From Lignipirellula cremea (GTDB taxonomy: Bacteria; Planctomycetota; Planctomycetia; Pirellulales; Pirellulaceae): DNA of 64,000 nucleotides. Below the pieces are notes generated by a model. That model did not search any database. It was not told the DNA's origin and saw only the letters and a program-made list of their open reading frames with translations. Location of the stretch: contig NZ_CP036433.1 of NCBI RefSeq assembly GCF_007751035.1, forward strand, positions 5,375,001-5,439,000, written 5' to 3'. This document shows, one piece after another, positions 29,005-38,901 of this stretch (the first letter of the stretch is position 1; each line of letters starts with the position of its first letter). A program made the position numbers and the translations under genes.

Positions 29005-31374
29005 ATGTCGAAATCCAAGAAACGTTTTTACACCCGCATTGCCATCGTGGCGGTGGTTCTGAGTCTGGGCACAGTCGCCCTGATTCAGTCAATTCGCAGC
29101 GGCTCAACCGCTACCGATAACCAAAGCGAATCCCAGCCGCGGACCGAAGCCGACCAGCCGCCCGCAGGCGAACTGGGAAAACAACAGGCCGCCGACAACA
29201 CCGCGGTGGTCCGGGCCAACAACGACGACGATCCGTCAGCTCCGCCGACTTTGCCTCCCGCCGCCACGGCAGCTGCTTTGGCAGCGTCGCCGCCGCCTTC
29301 GCAGTACGGCGGTTCCTTTGCCTCGCAAGCCGGTTATGACAGCCCGGCCCAGGGCCCGGGGGCGTTCCAGCAAGTCGCTCACGAGGAGCCGATCGGCTCT
29401 GGACTGCGTCCTACGGAGGCGACGAACTCCTTCCAGCCCACACCCGCCGGCCATGACGAACCGGCGGATCCGTCCGCACCGCCCAGCGCTTATGCCCCGG
29501 CGTCTGCGGAACCGGGCCAGTTCTCGCCGCCTCCCTCGGCTTATGATCCGCGTGCGTTGCTGTCGCCCGCTGACCAGCCGACACCGAACGAACCGACGCC
29601 CGCCCAGGAATCCAATCCGGGCGACTATACACCACCCAGCGCGCAGCCGAACACTGCTCTACCGAACACTGCTTTGCCGGCCGACGCGAATCCGTACGCC
29701 GCCCCGCAAAACGCTTATGCGGCCCCGCAGGAAGCAGACGCTCCTGGCTATCCGGACGAAAGCTATCCGTCCAGCGGAAATCCGGCCAACACCCAGTCCG
29801 CGCCCGGAACGCAGCCGGAATTTGGCGGTTTCCAGCAGCCGGCCGCTTACCCTGCCGAAAGCCCTAGCGAATCCACTTACGCCGCTATCGCCGCCGGGGC
29901 CGGAGCTCCTGCGTCCTTGCCGCCGTCGACTTTGAGCCAGGCTCCTTTGCAGCCCGCTGCTTCCGGCGCCACCGGCAACGGTTCGCCCGGTCCACAGGAT
30001 CTGGAAGGCGTGCAAACGCCCGCTCTCTCTATCATCAAATCGGCTCCGCCTGAAATCCAGGTGAACAAGCCGGCTACGTTTACGATTCGCGTACAGAATA
30101 CGGGCCGCGTGCCGGCCCAGGACGTGACCGTTCGCGACCAGATTCCCGCCGGCGTTCGCTACCTGGATTCGACTCCCCAGTCGGCCCGCGACGCCCAGGG
30201 CGCGCTGGTCTGGAAGCTGGGCACGATCGAACCGGGCGAAGAGTCCTCGATTACGCTTCGCGTTCTGCCGTTGGCCGAAGGAGAGATTGGCAGCACCGCC
30301 GATGTCACCTTTGCCGCCCAGGCGACGATGCGAACGATCTGCACCAAACCGATGCTGACCGTCAAGCAGTCGGCCCCTCGCCAGGTTTTGATCGGCCAGG
30401 AGGCTGCCTTCTCGATCGTCATCAGCAACCCGGGGACGGGTTCCGCGACCGGCATTATTCTCGAGGAAGACGTGCCGGAACAATTCAACCATCCCGCCGG
30501 CCGCGAGCTGGAACACACCATCGGCGAACTCAAGCCGGGGGAAAGCCGCGAGCTGGAACTGCGACTCAAAGCCGACAAGGCGGGCGTCGCCAAGAACCTG
30601 ATCCTGGTGCGGGGCGAAGGGAATCTGATCGCCCAGCACGAGGTCGAAGTGGAAGTGATCGCCCCCAGCCTGGTCGTCGGCATGAACGGCCCCAAGCTGC
30701 GATACCTGGAACGCCAGGCAACCTACACCGTCCAGGTCAGCAACCCGGGCACCGCCCCGGCCAAAAATGTCGAGCTGGTGGCCCATCTGCCCCGCGGGTT
30801 GAAGTTTGTTTCAACCAACAACGCGGGCCAGTACGACACCCAGCGGCACGCCGTGTACTGGAGCCTGGAGCAGTTGCCTGCCAAGGAATCGGGCGCCGTG
30901 CAGTTGACCACCATGCCGGTGGAAATCGGAGAACAAAAGATCCGCGTCGAAGGCGCCGCCGATCTGAACCTGACGCATAGCTCTGAAGAGATCGTGACGG
31001 TCGAAGGTCTGGCGGAACTGTTCTTCCAGGTTCGCGACGAAGCCGATCCGATCGAGCTCGGCAGCGATACCGTCTATGCGGTCGAAATCAATAACCAGGG
31101 TTCGGTGCCGGCCACCAATGTGGTCGTTGTCGCTCTCCTGCCCCCGGAACTTCAGCCGCTGGGCGGCGAAGGACCGACGCGGGTTCTGGTCGAAGGCCAG
31201 CAAGTGACCTTTGCTCCCCTGCAGCGACTGTCGCCCAAGGGGGACGCCGTCTACCGCATCCAGGTCAAAGGCCGGGTCGAAGGCGACCACCGGATCCGGG
31301 TGCAGGTGATGAGCGATCAGACGCGTACGCCGGTCACCAAAGAAGAAAGCACCCGTGTGTACTCCGATCGTTAA
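29005..31374 (+). CDS. Membrane-anchored DUF11-repeat protein with Pro/Ala-rich stalk
   Basis: 789 aa. One N-terminal transmembrane helix (IAIVAVVLSLGTVALIQSI, no cleavage site) anchors it. Residues about 35-330 are a low-complexity Pro/Ala/Gln/Ser stalk with repeats such as NPYAAPQNAYAAPQEA. The rest holds about four DUF11/Ig-like repeats, recognisable by PATFTIRVQNTGRVPAQDVTVRDQIPAGV, EAAFSIVISNPGTGSATG, QATYTVQVSNPGTAPAKNVELVAHLPRG and TVYAVEINNQGSVPATNVVVVALLP. This is typical of planctomycete envelope proteins. It lies directly upstream of a secretin gene on the same strand; a joint envelope role is inference. Confidence 0.8.
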   Translation: MSKSKKRFYTRIAIVAVVLSLGTVALIQSIRSGSTATDNQSESQPRTEADQPPAGELGKQQAADNTAVVRANNDDDPSAPPTLPPAATAAALAASPPPSQYGGSFASQAGYDSPAQGPGAFQQVAHEEPIGSGLRPTEATNSFQPTPAGHDEPADPSAPPSAYAPASAEPGQFSPPPSAYDPRALLSPADQPTPNEPTPAQESNPGDYTPPSAQPNTALPNTALPADANPYAAPQNAYAAPQEADAPGYPDESYPSSGNPANTQSAPGTQPEFGGFQQPAAYPAESPSESTYAAIAAGAGAPASLPPSTLSQAPLQPAASGATGNGSPGPQDLEGVQTPALSIIKSAPPEIQVNKPATFTIRVQNTGRVPAQDVTVRDQIPAGVRYLDSTPQSARDAQGALVWKLGTIEPGEESSITLRVLPLAEGEIGSTADVTFAAQATMRTICTKPMLTVKQSAPRQVLIGQEAAFSIVISNPGTGSATGIILEEDVPEQFNHPAGRELEHTIGELKPGESRELELRLKADKAGVAKNLILVRGEGNLIAQHEVEVEVIAPSLVVGMNGPKLRYLERQATYTVQVSNPGTAPAKNVELVAHLPRGLKFVSTNNAGQYDTQRHAVYWSLEQLPAKESGAVQLTTMPVEIGEQKIRVEGAADLNLTHSSEEIVTVEGLAELFFQVRDEADPIELGSDTVYAVEINNQGSVPATNVVVVALLPPELQPLGGEGPTRVLVEGQQVTFAPLQRLSPKGDAVYRIQVKGRVEGDHRIRVQVMSDQTRTPVTKEESTRVYSDR

Positions 31375-31757
31375 GCGACGCGAGGACACTCGCCAGGCGG
31401 CCTCCCCAGGTTGGTCGCAGCGGCCGCTCTTCGGAGTGAAAACGGCCCGACCGAAACAGACAGCGGATCCACCATGTGGAGCCGCGACCAGGATTCAACA
31501 AACAGATCAACAAACGGCCAGATTGGTTCAAAATCCACCTTGACGCGATTTCAGCCACTCTGTAATTACATTCGCTCTTATCAGTCAGTTCCTCGTTCGA
31601 GGCCCTACAGATGATTACCCTTGGCGGCTGGAGTTCGCCCGCGCCTCGTGTGCGTAACCAATTTGGTCCCGTTGACCGCAGCGCGGCGCCGCCCCGCTGG
31701 ACGTCTTGCCGGACACGCCGTTGCGTGATTCGTGCAACCGACACAAGGAGCATTGCA
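31375..31757 (+). promoter_or_regulatory. Spacer before the secretin gene
   Basis: About 380 bp without a supported gene between the DUF11 gene and the secretin gene. AAGGAG at 31745-31750 is the ribosome site that decides the TTG start of the secretin. No terminator or promoter is obvious. Confidence 0.4.
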
Positions 31758-34700
31758 TTGAAACCACGGATTGCGATTTGTATTGCTCTTGCGCTGGTGC
31801 TGTCCGCAGCACCAGCCTGGGCGGGCCAGCCACTTGGTTCCAACCCCGGCGTGACGCCGGCAAGTCCCGCAAGGGATCGCCGCCACGAGGAGCAACGGCT
31901 ACTGGCCCAGGCGCGTCAAGCGTTACAGGTAGGCGATCTGGCGACAGCTCGCCGGAATGCCGCGCTGGCGGAGCTGCTCAACGTGCCTGTCGATCAAGCG
32001 ACGGCTGCCTTTGAAGACAGCCCGGCGAAGCTGCGGGCGGAAATCGCTCGCGTCGAGTCGCGGCCGCCGGCTCCCGGCGGGGCCTTTAACCCGGGGAACA
32101 CTTATCCCCCGCAGGCGGCTCCCCCAGGCGGATCCTTCAATCCCGGTGGGAACACGTATGCCGCCAATCCGGCGCAGGGATATCCTCCCTCGCAACCGGA
32201 ACCGGCTTATGGCGGGGAATCTCCGCGAATGTTCCCTTCAACCGAAGGCAACGCGCCCGGCAACCTGCGTCCCGGCGGACAAACGCCTGGCAGTTACAGC
32301 CCGGCCCCGACCGCTCCGCAAAATCTGTCTCCCGAAATGCAACAGCGCCGCGACCAGGCCCTGCGGTTTTCCGCCCAGGCCCGTCTGGCGATGGACCAGG
32401 GCGACTTCATCTTGGCCGACCGCCTGGTGAAACAGGCTCTCTCCCTGCAGGTGCCGGGCGAGCTGTTCGGCCCCGACAGCCATCCTGAACTGTTAGCGAT
32501 CCAGATCGAACGGGAATTGTCCCGACGATCGGTCATTCGCGCTGGTTTCGACCAGGGGAACCCCAACGGCTCCCAGGTAACTCCCGGCGTTTATCGTCCT
32601 GAAAACGACCCGACCCGCGTGGTTCCGGCCGCTGGCGAAGGGGGCCCTCGTCCCTTGCCTGGCTTTGGACAACCGAATCAGGCCGACGCCTTGCGTGCCA
32701 TGCAAGCCGGCATGAAAGCGATGCAGAGCGGGGACCGCGAAACAGCCCTCAAGCATTACACCGAAGCCTGGAAGAACGCCCATCAGCTGGATCCGTTGAC
32801 TCGCCAGAGTCTGCAGGAACAACTCAACGCTTTGCAGGCCTCGGCCAGCAGCGACCGGGTGCAGAGCAGTGCTCCCATGAACCTGCAGCGGGCCGCTTCC
32901 GAGCAAGAGGTTCTGCGTCAGCAGCTGTTCCGCAAGATTGGACAGGAACGCGCAGCCGCCCAGGAAATGCGGGAGAAACGTCCCCGTGAAGGCCTGGCCC
33001 GTCTGCAGAAAGTCCGCGAAGAGGTCGCCCAGGCGAACCTCGAGCCTGCCGACCAGAAAAACATGCTGTACGCGATTGATCGTACGATTACCGAAATGGA
33101 AACGTACATTAGCCGCAACAAACCGCAGATTGAACAGGACGAACATGCTCGCGACGTGATGTCGAATGTCGAAGCCGACCGCATGCACCGGGTCGAACGG
33201 CAGAACAAGCTGGCCGAACTGGTCGAGCGGTTCAACCAGTTGATGCGTGAAGAACGCTACGCCGAGGCCGTCGTCATCGCCAAGCAGGCTCGCGAACTCG
33301 ATCCGCAAGCCGCCGTGGTGGAAAACATGGTCTGGCAGTCAACCTTCGCCTACCGCATCGCCTCGCAAATGTCGATTCGCGAATCAAACGAAGAGAACTT
33401 CTTCATGACCCTGCAGTCGGTCGAAGCCTCTGCCATTCCGTTCGACGACCGGAACCCCTACTCGCTGGGCGACGCCCGCCGCTGGGAAGACCTGACCAAA
33501 CGGCGTCTCGACGCCTTGAAGCGGGAGTCCACCCGGTACTCGCCGGCGGAACTGAAGATCCAACGCTCCCTGTCGAATATGGTCGACGTCGACTTCACCA
33601 ATCGCCCGCTGGGCGAGGTGGCCGCGATGCTCGGCGAAATCGGCCAGGTGAACATTTACCTGGACCCGCAAGGTCTGGCGGCCGAGGGCGTTACCACCGC
33701 CACGCCGGTCACCATCAACCTGCGGCAGCCGGTCTCCCTGGAGAGCGCCCTGAACCTGATCCTGCAGCCTCTGCAGCTGAGCTTTGTGATTCAGAACGAA
33801 GTGCTCCGCATCACCAGCGAGCAGACGCGCAAAACCGACGTCCACCCGGTCGTCTACTATGTGGCCGACCTGGTCGTGCCGATTCCGAACTTTACCCCCA
33901 GCTATAACATGGGCGTGCCTTCCGCATTGCAGGCGGCCTATCAAACGGCCGGCTTCAACCAGGCCCAGACGCTGGGCGGCGGCGGTTCGGTTCCGTTGAC
34001 CATCGCCAGCCAGCAGGCTCCGACGAACACCAGCGCCTCGGTGCTGGCCCAGATGAGCTCGGGCGGCGGCCTGTCGTTCCGCGGTCAACCGACCCAGCAA
34101 CTGGGGCCTGGCCCCGGCGGCATGGGCGGCGGTCCCCAGGCGGACTTCGATTCGCTGATTGAACTGATCACCAGCACGATTTCTCCCGACAGCTGGGACG
34201 AAGTCGGCGGCCCGGGCTCGCTCCAGGGTTTTGACACCAACCTGAGCCTGGTCGTCAGCCAGACGCAGGAAGTCCACGAAGCCATCGCAGATCTCCTGGA
34301 ACAACTCCGACGCCTGCAGGATCTGCAGGTGACGATCGAAGTTCGCTTTATCACGCTCAACGACAACTTCTTTGAGCGAATCGGCATCGACTTTGACTTT
34401 GACATTGACGACAACAACACCATTCAGCCCAGCACCCTCGACGACAACGGCCCCAGCATCAGCTTTGGTCTCGGTCCCGACGGTCAGCCGACGGCCGACC
34501 TGGACCTGCAGTTTACGCAGGGCGGGTTCTCCACGGCGGTGCCACAGTTTGGCGGGTTTGATGCGGCCACCGCGGCCAACGTCGGCTTTGCCATCCTCAG
34601 CGATATCGAAGTGTTCTTCCTGCTCCAGGCTTCGCAGGGCGACCAGCGAAGCAACGTGATGCAGGCGCCGAAGGTGACCTTGTTCAACGGTCAGCAGGCG

Positions 34701-35285
34701 AACATCTCGGATACCTCGCAGACGCCCTTTGTGACCAGCGTGGTGCCGGTTGTCGGTGACTTTGCCGCGGCCCACCAGCCTGTCGTGATGGTGCTTAGCG
34801 AAGGCATGTCGCTCAGTGTGCAGGCGGTCGTCAGTAACGACAAACGCTTTGTCCGCCTCACCCTGGTGCCGTTCTTCAGCTCCATCGGCGATGTGCAGGA
34901 GTTTACCTTTACCGGCAAGACTTCGACCTCTACCGGCGAAGCGGTCATCGGTTCCGATGGGAACGTACTGACCCGCGACGGCGTGACGGTGACTACCGAA
35001 GGCACCACGGTGCAGCTGCCGCAGTTTAACTTTACCACGGTTACCACCACGGTCAGCGTACCCGACGGCGGTACGGTGCTGATGGGCGGTATCAAGCGAC
35101 TGAGCGAAGGCCGGAACGAAAGCGGCGTGCCGCTGCTCTCCAAGCTGCCTTACATTAACCGACTGTTCAAGAACGTCGGTATCGGCCGCACCACGCAAAG
35201 TTTAATGATGATGGTTACCCCCCGCATTATCATTCAGGAAGAAGAAGAAGAACGCACCGTCGGTCGCCCGCTGACAAATCCGTAA
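31758..35285 (+). CDS. Outer-membrane secretin (GspD/PilQ superfamily) with large N-terminal region
   Basis: About 1175 aa. The start is TTG 31758: AAGGAG lies seven bases upstream and the codon opens a signal peptide (KPRIAICIALALVLSAAPAWA); frames further upstream lack these. A long helical/TPR-like part with Pro/Gly-rich linkers (to about 590) precedes an STN-like domain (about 595-680, PLGEVAAMLGEIGQVNIYLDP) and the secretin domain (about 955-1165) with VMQAPKVTLFNGQQANI, VPDGGTVLMGGI and GVPLLSKLPYINRLFKNVG. It should form a ring channel in the outer membrane. No other type II secretion or pilus gene is adjacent, so it is an orphan secretin here. Confidence 0.88.
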   Translation: MKPRIAICIALALVLSAAPAWAGQPLGSNPGVTPASPARDRRHEEQRLLAQARQALQVGDLATARRNAALAELLNVPVDQATAAFEDSPAKLRAEIARVESRPPAPGGAFNPGNTYPPQAAPPGGSFNPGGNTYAANPAQGYPPSQPEPAYGGESPRMFPSTEGNAPGNLRPGGQTPGSYSPAPTAPQNLSPEMQQRRDQALRFSAQARLAMDQGDFILADRLVKQALSLQVPGELFGPDSHPELLAIQIERELSRRSVIRAGFDQGNPNGSQVTPGVYRPENDPTRVVPAAGEGGPRPLPGFGQPNQADALRAMQAGMKAMQSGDRETALKHYTEAWKNAHQLDPLTRQSLQEQLNALQASASSDRVQSSAPMNLQRAASEQEVLRQQLFRKIGQERAAAQEMREKRPREGLARLQKVREEVAQANLEPADQKNMLYAIDRTITEMETYISRNKPQIEQDEHARDVMSNVEADRMHRVERQNKLAELVERFNQLMREERYAEAVVIAKQARELDPQAAVVENMVWQSTFAYRIASQMSIRESNEENFFMTLQSVEASAIPFDDRNPYSLGDARRWEDLTKRRLDALKRESTRYSPAELKIQRSLSNMVDVDFTNRPLGEVAAMLGEIGQVNIYLDPQGLAAEGVTTATPVTINLRQPVSLESALNLILQPLQLSFVIQNEVLRITSEQTRKTDVHPVVYYVADLVVPIPNFTPSYNMGVPSALQAAYQTAGFNQAQTLGGGGSVPLTIASQQAPTNTSASVLAQMSSGGGLSFRGQPTQQLGPGPGGMGGGPQADFDSLIELITSTISPDSWDEVGGPGSLQGFDTNLSLVVSQTQEVHEAIADLLEQLRRLQDLQVTIEVRFITLNDNFFERIGIDFDFDIDDNNTIQPSTLDDNGPSISFGLGPDGQPTADLDLQFTQGGFSTAVPQFGGFDAATAANVGFAILSDIEVFFLLQASQGDQRSNVMQAPKVTLFNGQQANISDTSQTPFVTSVVPVVGDFAAAHQPVVMVLSEGMSLSVQAVVSNDKRFVRLTLVPFFSSIGDVQEFTFTGKTSTSTGEAVIGSDGNVLTRDGVTVTTEGTTVQLPQFNFTTVTTTVSVPDGGTVLMGGIKRLSEGRNESGVPLLSKLPYINRLFKNVGIGRTTQSLMMMVTPRIIIQEEEEERTVGRPLTNP

Positions 35286-35308
35286 CGGCGACCCTGGTAG
35301 AAACTCAG

Positions 35309-35346
35309 AACGCCGCAACGAGCACCCCTCTTTGCGGCGTTTTTTA
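35309..35346 (+). terminator. Rho-independent terminator after the secretin gene
   Basis: AACGCCGCAA (35309-35318) pairs with TTGCGGCGTT (35332-35341) and is followed by a T-run. It ends the secretin transcript about 25 bp after the stop codon. Confidence 0.85.
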
Positions 35347-35429
35347 TGCGCCGCGGATGCGAGCTTTGCCGCATCCCGCTCCACCGGCCGACAGGGAGTC
35401 GGCCTGCTGAAAAGGAAAGGATTCGCCCG

Positions 35430-35780
35430 ATGCATTGTTGCCCGATGCTTTGTTATTCGTTTGCCCGGCTGTTGATCCTGACGCTCGCCGTCACGGGTTC
35501 GTCGGCCGCATTGACAGCCGCCCCCGCCGCCGCCCAGAGTGTTGGCGTTGGCGCCGAAGTCGCGGACCTGCGGGACCAGTTAATGAACGGCCTGCGAGTC
35601 GCCCGACCCGAGGACCGCGCCTTCATCGAACGCGTGGTACAATTGGTCGACCAGGGGACGCTGCCGCGTCCGCTGGTGGTGAGCACTTTTATCTGGGCCC
35701 GAAAAAAATACCAGTACCAGGCCCAGTACTTTGAACAAGGACTGCGATTCCGCGCTTCCCAGCAAGGAATCAGCATTTAA
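35430..35780 (+). CDS. Small exported protein of unknown function
   Basis: 116 aa. Signal peptide at residues 1-35 (MLCYSFARLLILTLAVTGSSAALTAAPAAAQ). The mature chain is a short helical domain: VADLRDQLMNGLRVARPEDRAFIERVVQLVDQGTLPRPLVVSTFIWARKKYQYQAQYFEQGLRF. The part from RDQLMNGL to KKYQYQAQYFEQGLR is a conserved-looking module that I have not been able to name. The ATG at 35430 has AAAGGA upstream. It follows the secretin gene after a terminator, so it probably has its own promoter. Confidence 0.65.
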   Translation: MHCCPMLCYSFARLLILTLAVTGSSAALTAAPAAAQSVGVGAEVADLRDQLMNGLRVARPEDRAFIERVVQLVDQGTLPRPLVVSTFIWARKKYQYQAQYFEQGLRFRASQQGISI

Positions 35781-35843
35781 CGGAACGTCGCGCGAGTCGC
35801 GGCGATTGTCGCGCAACGCATCTCGTTCTGAAGGAATCGTTCC

Positions 35844-36713
35844 ATGCTGGTTGATCTGGTCTCCGCCAAGGCGTCTGACGGACTGCGACTGGATGGAGCA
35901 ATTCTGGATCCGCATCCCACGGTCGATGCGCCGGCGCTCGCCCTCGACGCCGTCCTTTGTTTACCAGGCGTGGGCGGGAACTTTTATTCCTCCACCCTGC
36001 AGGAAAGCCTGACTCCCATGCTGCGCGGCCTGGGACTGTCAGTTCTCTGGGCCAACACCCGCGGTCACGATGGCTTGAATACGGCCATCAGCACCGGCCG
36101 GCGGAAGCGGCAGGGAGCCGCTTATGAGATTGTGGACGAGTGCCGCCTGGACATCCATGCCTGGCTGGACTTCCTGCAGCAGCGAGGCTTGGCCCGTGTA
36201 TTACTGCTAGGTCACAGCCTGGGGGCGATCAAAGCAGTTTACGCCGCCGCGCACGAACCCCACCCGGCGATGGCGGGACTGGTCGCTGCTTCCCCGCCGC
36301 GATTGTCGTACGCCGAATTTTGCCGTAGCGTACAACGGGACGCTTTTTTAGCGACGATCAGCGAGGCGGAAAGCTGCCTGGAGGAAGGACGCCCTTTGAC
36401 GTTACTGGAAGGGCAGGTGCCCTTCCCGCTGCTGATTTCCGCCCAGGCCTATCTCGACAAGTACGGCCCGGCGGAACGCTACAACCTGCTCCGCTTTGCC
36501 GGCGGCCTGTCCGTGCCCACGCTGTTTACCTATGGCGAGGTGGAATTGAACCAGCATCCGTTCGCCGGCCTGCCCGATGCATTGGCCGCGCTGTCGCCGG
36601 CAAACGAACCGTTCGCAATCGAAACGATCGCCGCGGCCGACCATTTCTATACCAACCGCCGCGACGCGCTGGGCGAAAGCATTTCCCAATGGCTCCAGCG
36701 TTTCGCCGAATAG
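35844..36713 (+). CDS. Alpha/beta-fold hydrolase
   Basis: 289 aa without signal peptide. LCLPGVGGNFYSS is the oxyanion region, LLLGHSLGAIKAVYAA the nucleophile elbow (GHSLG), VPTLFTYGEVELNQHPF the acid region, and AADHFYTNRRDALG carries the probable catalytic His. The overall plan resembles DUF1749-like or serine-aminopeptidase-like hydrolases. Substrate unknown. The ATG follows GAAGGAATCGTTCC. It lies 63 bp after the small exported protein and may share its transcript. Confidence 0.75.
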   Translation: MLVDLVSAKASDGLRLDGAILDPHPTVDAPALALDAVLCLPGVGGNFYSSTLQESLTPMLRGLGLSVLWANTRGHDGLNTAISTGRRKRQGAAYEIVDECRLDIHAWLDFLQQRGLARVLLLGHSLGAIKAVYAAAHEPHPAMAGLVAASPPRLSYAEFCRSVQRDAFLATISEAESCLEEGRPLTLLEGQVPFPLLISAQAYLDKYGPAERYNLLRFAGGLSVPTLFTYGEVELNQHPFAGLPDALAALSPANEPFAIETIAAADHFYTNRRDALGESISQWLQRFAE

Positions 36714-36801
36714 TCGGCTATCCGCTTTCGCCACGGGTCGCGCGCCGCGTCGAGGTGAGTTTCCGTCGTGCAGACATGGTCTTACAGATTGACGAGGCGT
36801 C

Positions 36802-37428
36802 CTATTTGTCAAACAGGGCGTCGATCTCGGCTTTCGGTTCTTTCCCGTCCGAACCGGCAGGTTTATCGCCAAACGGATCCGGCGGGGTCAGCGGGGGCAG
36901 GGCCACATCGCCTTCGCCGTCAGGCAGCGTTTCGCTAGTGCTTTCCAGGCGGGGAGCCTGGCCTTCTTTCTGGATCAGCGTCCAGCCGGCGGGGACCTCA
37001 AGTTGCTCCAGGGCGGCGCCGTCTTCGCTGGGGACCAGTTTCGCTACGATCAGGGTGCGGGTGCGTGTTTCGGGAACCTGTTTGGTGACAACTTTCTCCT
37101 CGCCGTTCTCTTCCACCGTCTCTTTCACTTCCACATTGACGGTATATTCCTCCGTCGCTTCTTCCTGCACAATCACCCATTTCTGATCGGCCGCCGGCGA
37201 AGCGGAATCGACGGAGGATGGCGTATCTCGCGTGCCGCTACCCATGTAGGCGTCAGAGGCCTTGTCGTCCGCAGCCGTATCCTGGGTCGACGGCTGCGGT
37301 TTTGCCGCAGGCGTTTTGGTGGAGTCGCCGCCTTTGTCGCAGCCCAGCGCGGCTAGCGCCAGCAAAACGGCCAGAAACGAAACCGATGATCGAAACCGCA
37401 GCTGGCGGAGAACCTGTTTGCAATCCAT
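36802..37428 (-). CDS. Lipoprotein of unknown function
   Basis: 208 aa. The N-terminus (RSSVSFLAVLLALAALGCDKGG) ends in a lipobox LAALGC, so the mature protein is lipid-anchored at its Cys. A Lys/Pro/Thr/Ser-rich linker follows, then a domain with alternating Glu/Thr/Val strands (WVIVQEEATEEYTVNVEVKETVEENGEEKVVTKQVPETRTRTL) and an acidic, Pro-rich C-terminus. No known domain recognised. I chose the ATG at 37428 because it opens the signal; an in-frame extension upstream has no coding character. Its 5' region is shared with the next, divergent gene. Confidence 0.65.
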   Translation of the reverse strand: MDCKQVLRQLRFRSSVSFLAVLLALAALGCDKGGDSTKTPAAKPQPSTQDTAADDKASDAYMGSGTRDTPSSVDSASPAADQKWVIVQEEATEEYTVNVEVKETVEENGEEKVVTKQVPETRTRTLIVAKLVPSEDGAALEQLEVPAGWTLIQKEGQAPRLESTSETLPDGEGDVALPPLTPPDPFGDKPAGSDGKEPKAEIDALFDK

Positions 37429-37840
37429 GAGAATGGCGCCTGATAAAGGAGGGATAGGGATACTCCGGCGTCTTCCAAAAGAACCGGGGACACCGCTGGT
37501 GAATATAAAGTCCCGCCCCGCTCGCGCCAATGCGCAGGCGTTTACGACACAGCCAGTAATGCCATCGCATTGGACCGCGCTCACCGCCCGACTGATTGCT
37601 CGTCAACTCCGGGGCGGATCTGGCAGGAACGCGCTCGACGGCGGCCGTTCTGACGAGTAACCTGAAGGGAGGTAGACTCTCCCGCCAGGCGACTGGTATT
37701 GTGTACGGGTTGTACGCCCACCTGCAAACCTGCCTTTCCCAGACCGCCTGTGAAGTCGTCACGTGAAGTCGTTGATCGCTTTCCAGGCGATGCGAGCTGC
37801 TCCTGTTTGGATTGCCGTCCCCGCCTTTTCCCGCCCTGCC
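37429..37840. promoter_or_regulatory. Divergent intergenic region
   Basis: About 410 bp between the starts of the lipoprotein (leftward) and the SGNH-like protein (rightward). It must hold both promoters. No clear motif or RNA was recognised. Confidence 0.4.
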
Positions 37841-38743
37841 ATGGATTCCGACATGCGACTGCGCCGTTTGATGTCGACCTTACCGTTGCTACTGGTCTTG
37901 CCGGCCTGCGGGTTCTTTGTGGCGCCGGTGCATGCGGCGGAACCGGCTGTGGTCACCCCGACGATTGCTGCAGGGCAGCGGGTGTATTCGATCGGACATA
38001 GCTTTCACATGTTTGTGCCGGCGTTGCTGGACGAGATGGCGCAAGCGGCAGAGATCCCCGAGCATCGCCAGGTCGGAGCTTCGGCAATTGGCGGGTCGCG
38101 CGTGATCCAGCACTGGGAACTGGCCGATGACAAGTTCCGCTCCAAAGCGCTGCTCACGGCCGGCGAAGTCGATGTTTTAACCATGGCGCCGATTTTCTTG
38201 CCCGATGAAGGCATTGAGAATTTCGCCAGTCTGGCGGTCAAGCACAACCCCCACATTCGCATCACGCTGCAGGAGTTCTGGCTGCCCTTCGATGCGGCTC
38301 CGCCCGAGTCACGGCGCCTGGCCCGGAAAAAGGTCGACCACAATGCGATCACCTTGGAAGAATTGCGGAAACGCCACGCTCCCTATTTTGAAGCGATGGA
38401 CCAGAAGGTAAAGCAGCTGAACGAGCAGTTCGGCAGAACGGTCGTGTATGCGGCCCCGGTGGGTCAGGCCGTCCTGAAACTGCGAGAGAAGATCCTCGCC
38501 GGCGAGGCCCCCGGCCTGGCCGAGCAGGACGACCTGTTCAAAGATGATATTGGCCACCCCCATGCTGCGTTGAAAGCGCTGGTCGCTTATGTGCATTTTG
38601 GCGTCACCTATCGCCGCAGTCCTGTCGGGCTGCCGTCGCCGGCGATACTCGCCAAAGCTCCCGCCAGCCAGGTCAAACTGCTGCAGGAACTGGCCTGGGA
38701 GGCGGTCTGTGAACATCCGCTCAGCGGCGTCCAGGCCGAGTAG
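37841..38743 (+). CDS. Exported SGNH/GDSL-like protein
   Basis: About 300 aa. A signal peptide (RRLMSTLPLLLVLPACGFFVAPVHA) is followed by VYSIGHSFHMFVPALLDEMA, where GHSFH occupies the place of the SGNH block I serine, and near the end DDIGHPHAALKALVAYVHFGV supplies a D-x-x-H pair of block V. The spacing suggests an SGNH-type esterase or carbohydrate deacetylase, but blocks II and III are not clear, so this is tentative. Two ATGs (37841 and 37853) precede the signal; neither has a strong ribosome site. Confidence 0.55.
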   Translation: MDSDMRLRRLMSTLPLLLVLPACGFFVAPVHAAEPAVVTPTIAAGQRVYSIGHSFHMFVPALLDEMAQAAEIPEHRQVGASAIGGSRVIQHWELADDKFRSKALLTAGEVDVLTMAPIFLPDEGIENFASLAVKHNPHIRITLQEFWLPFDAAPPESRRLARKKVDHNAITLEELRKRHAPYFEAMDQKVKQLNEQFGRTVVYAAPVGQAVLKLREKILAGEAPGLAEQDDLFKDDIGHPHAALKALVAYVHFGVTYRRSPVGLPSPAILAKAPASQVKLLQELAWEAVCEHPLSGVQAE

Positions 38744-38901
38744 TGCGAACGGTTTTCCTGCTGGTCATGGGTTAAGGAATGTGCGACGAATTACTCACGG
38801 AAATCGCCGGACAGTCGACTTTCTGCGCCGGCTTTTTCGCTTGAAAACGAAACCTTGAGTTCCTTTCGAATAGACGACATCCTCGTTGGAGTTAGTGCGA
38901 A

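Noticed and set aside
33384-35198. 604-codon open frame opposite the secretin gene
   Set aside because: Antisense to a well-supported secretin; Arg/His-rich, no ribosome site and no family.
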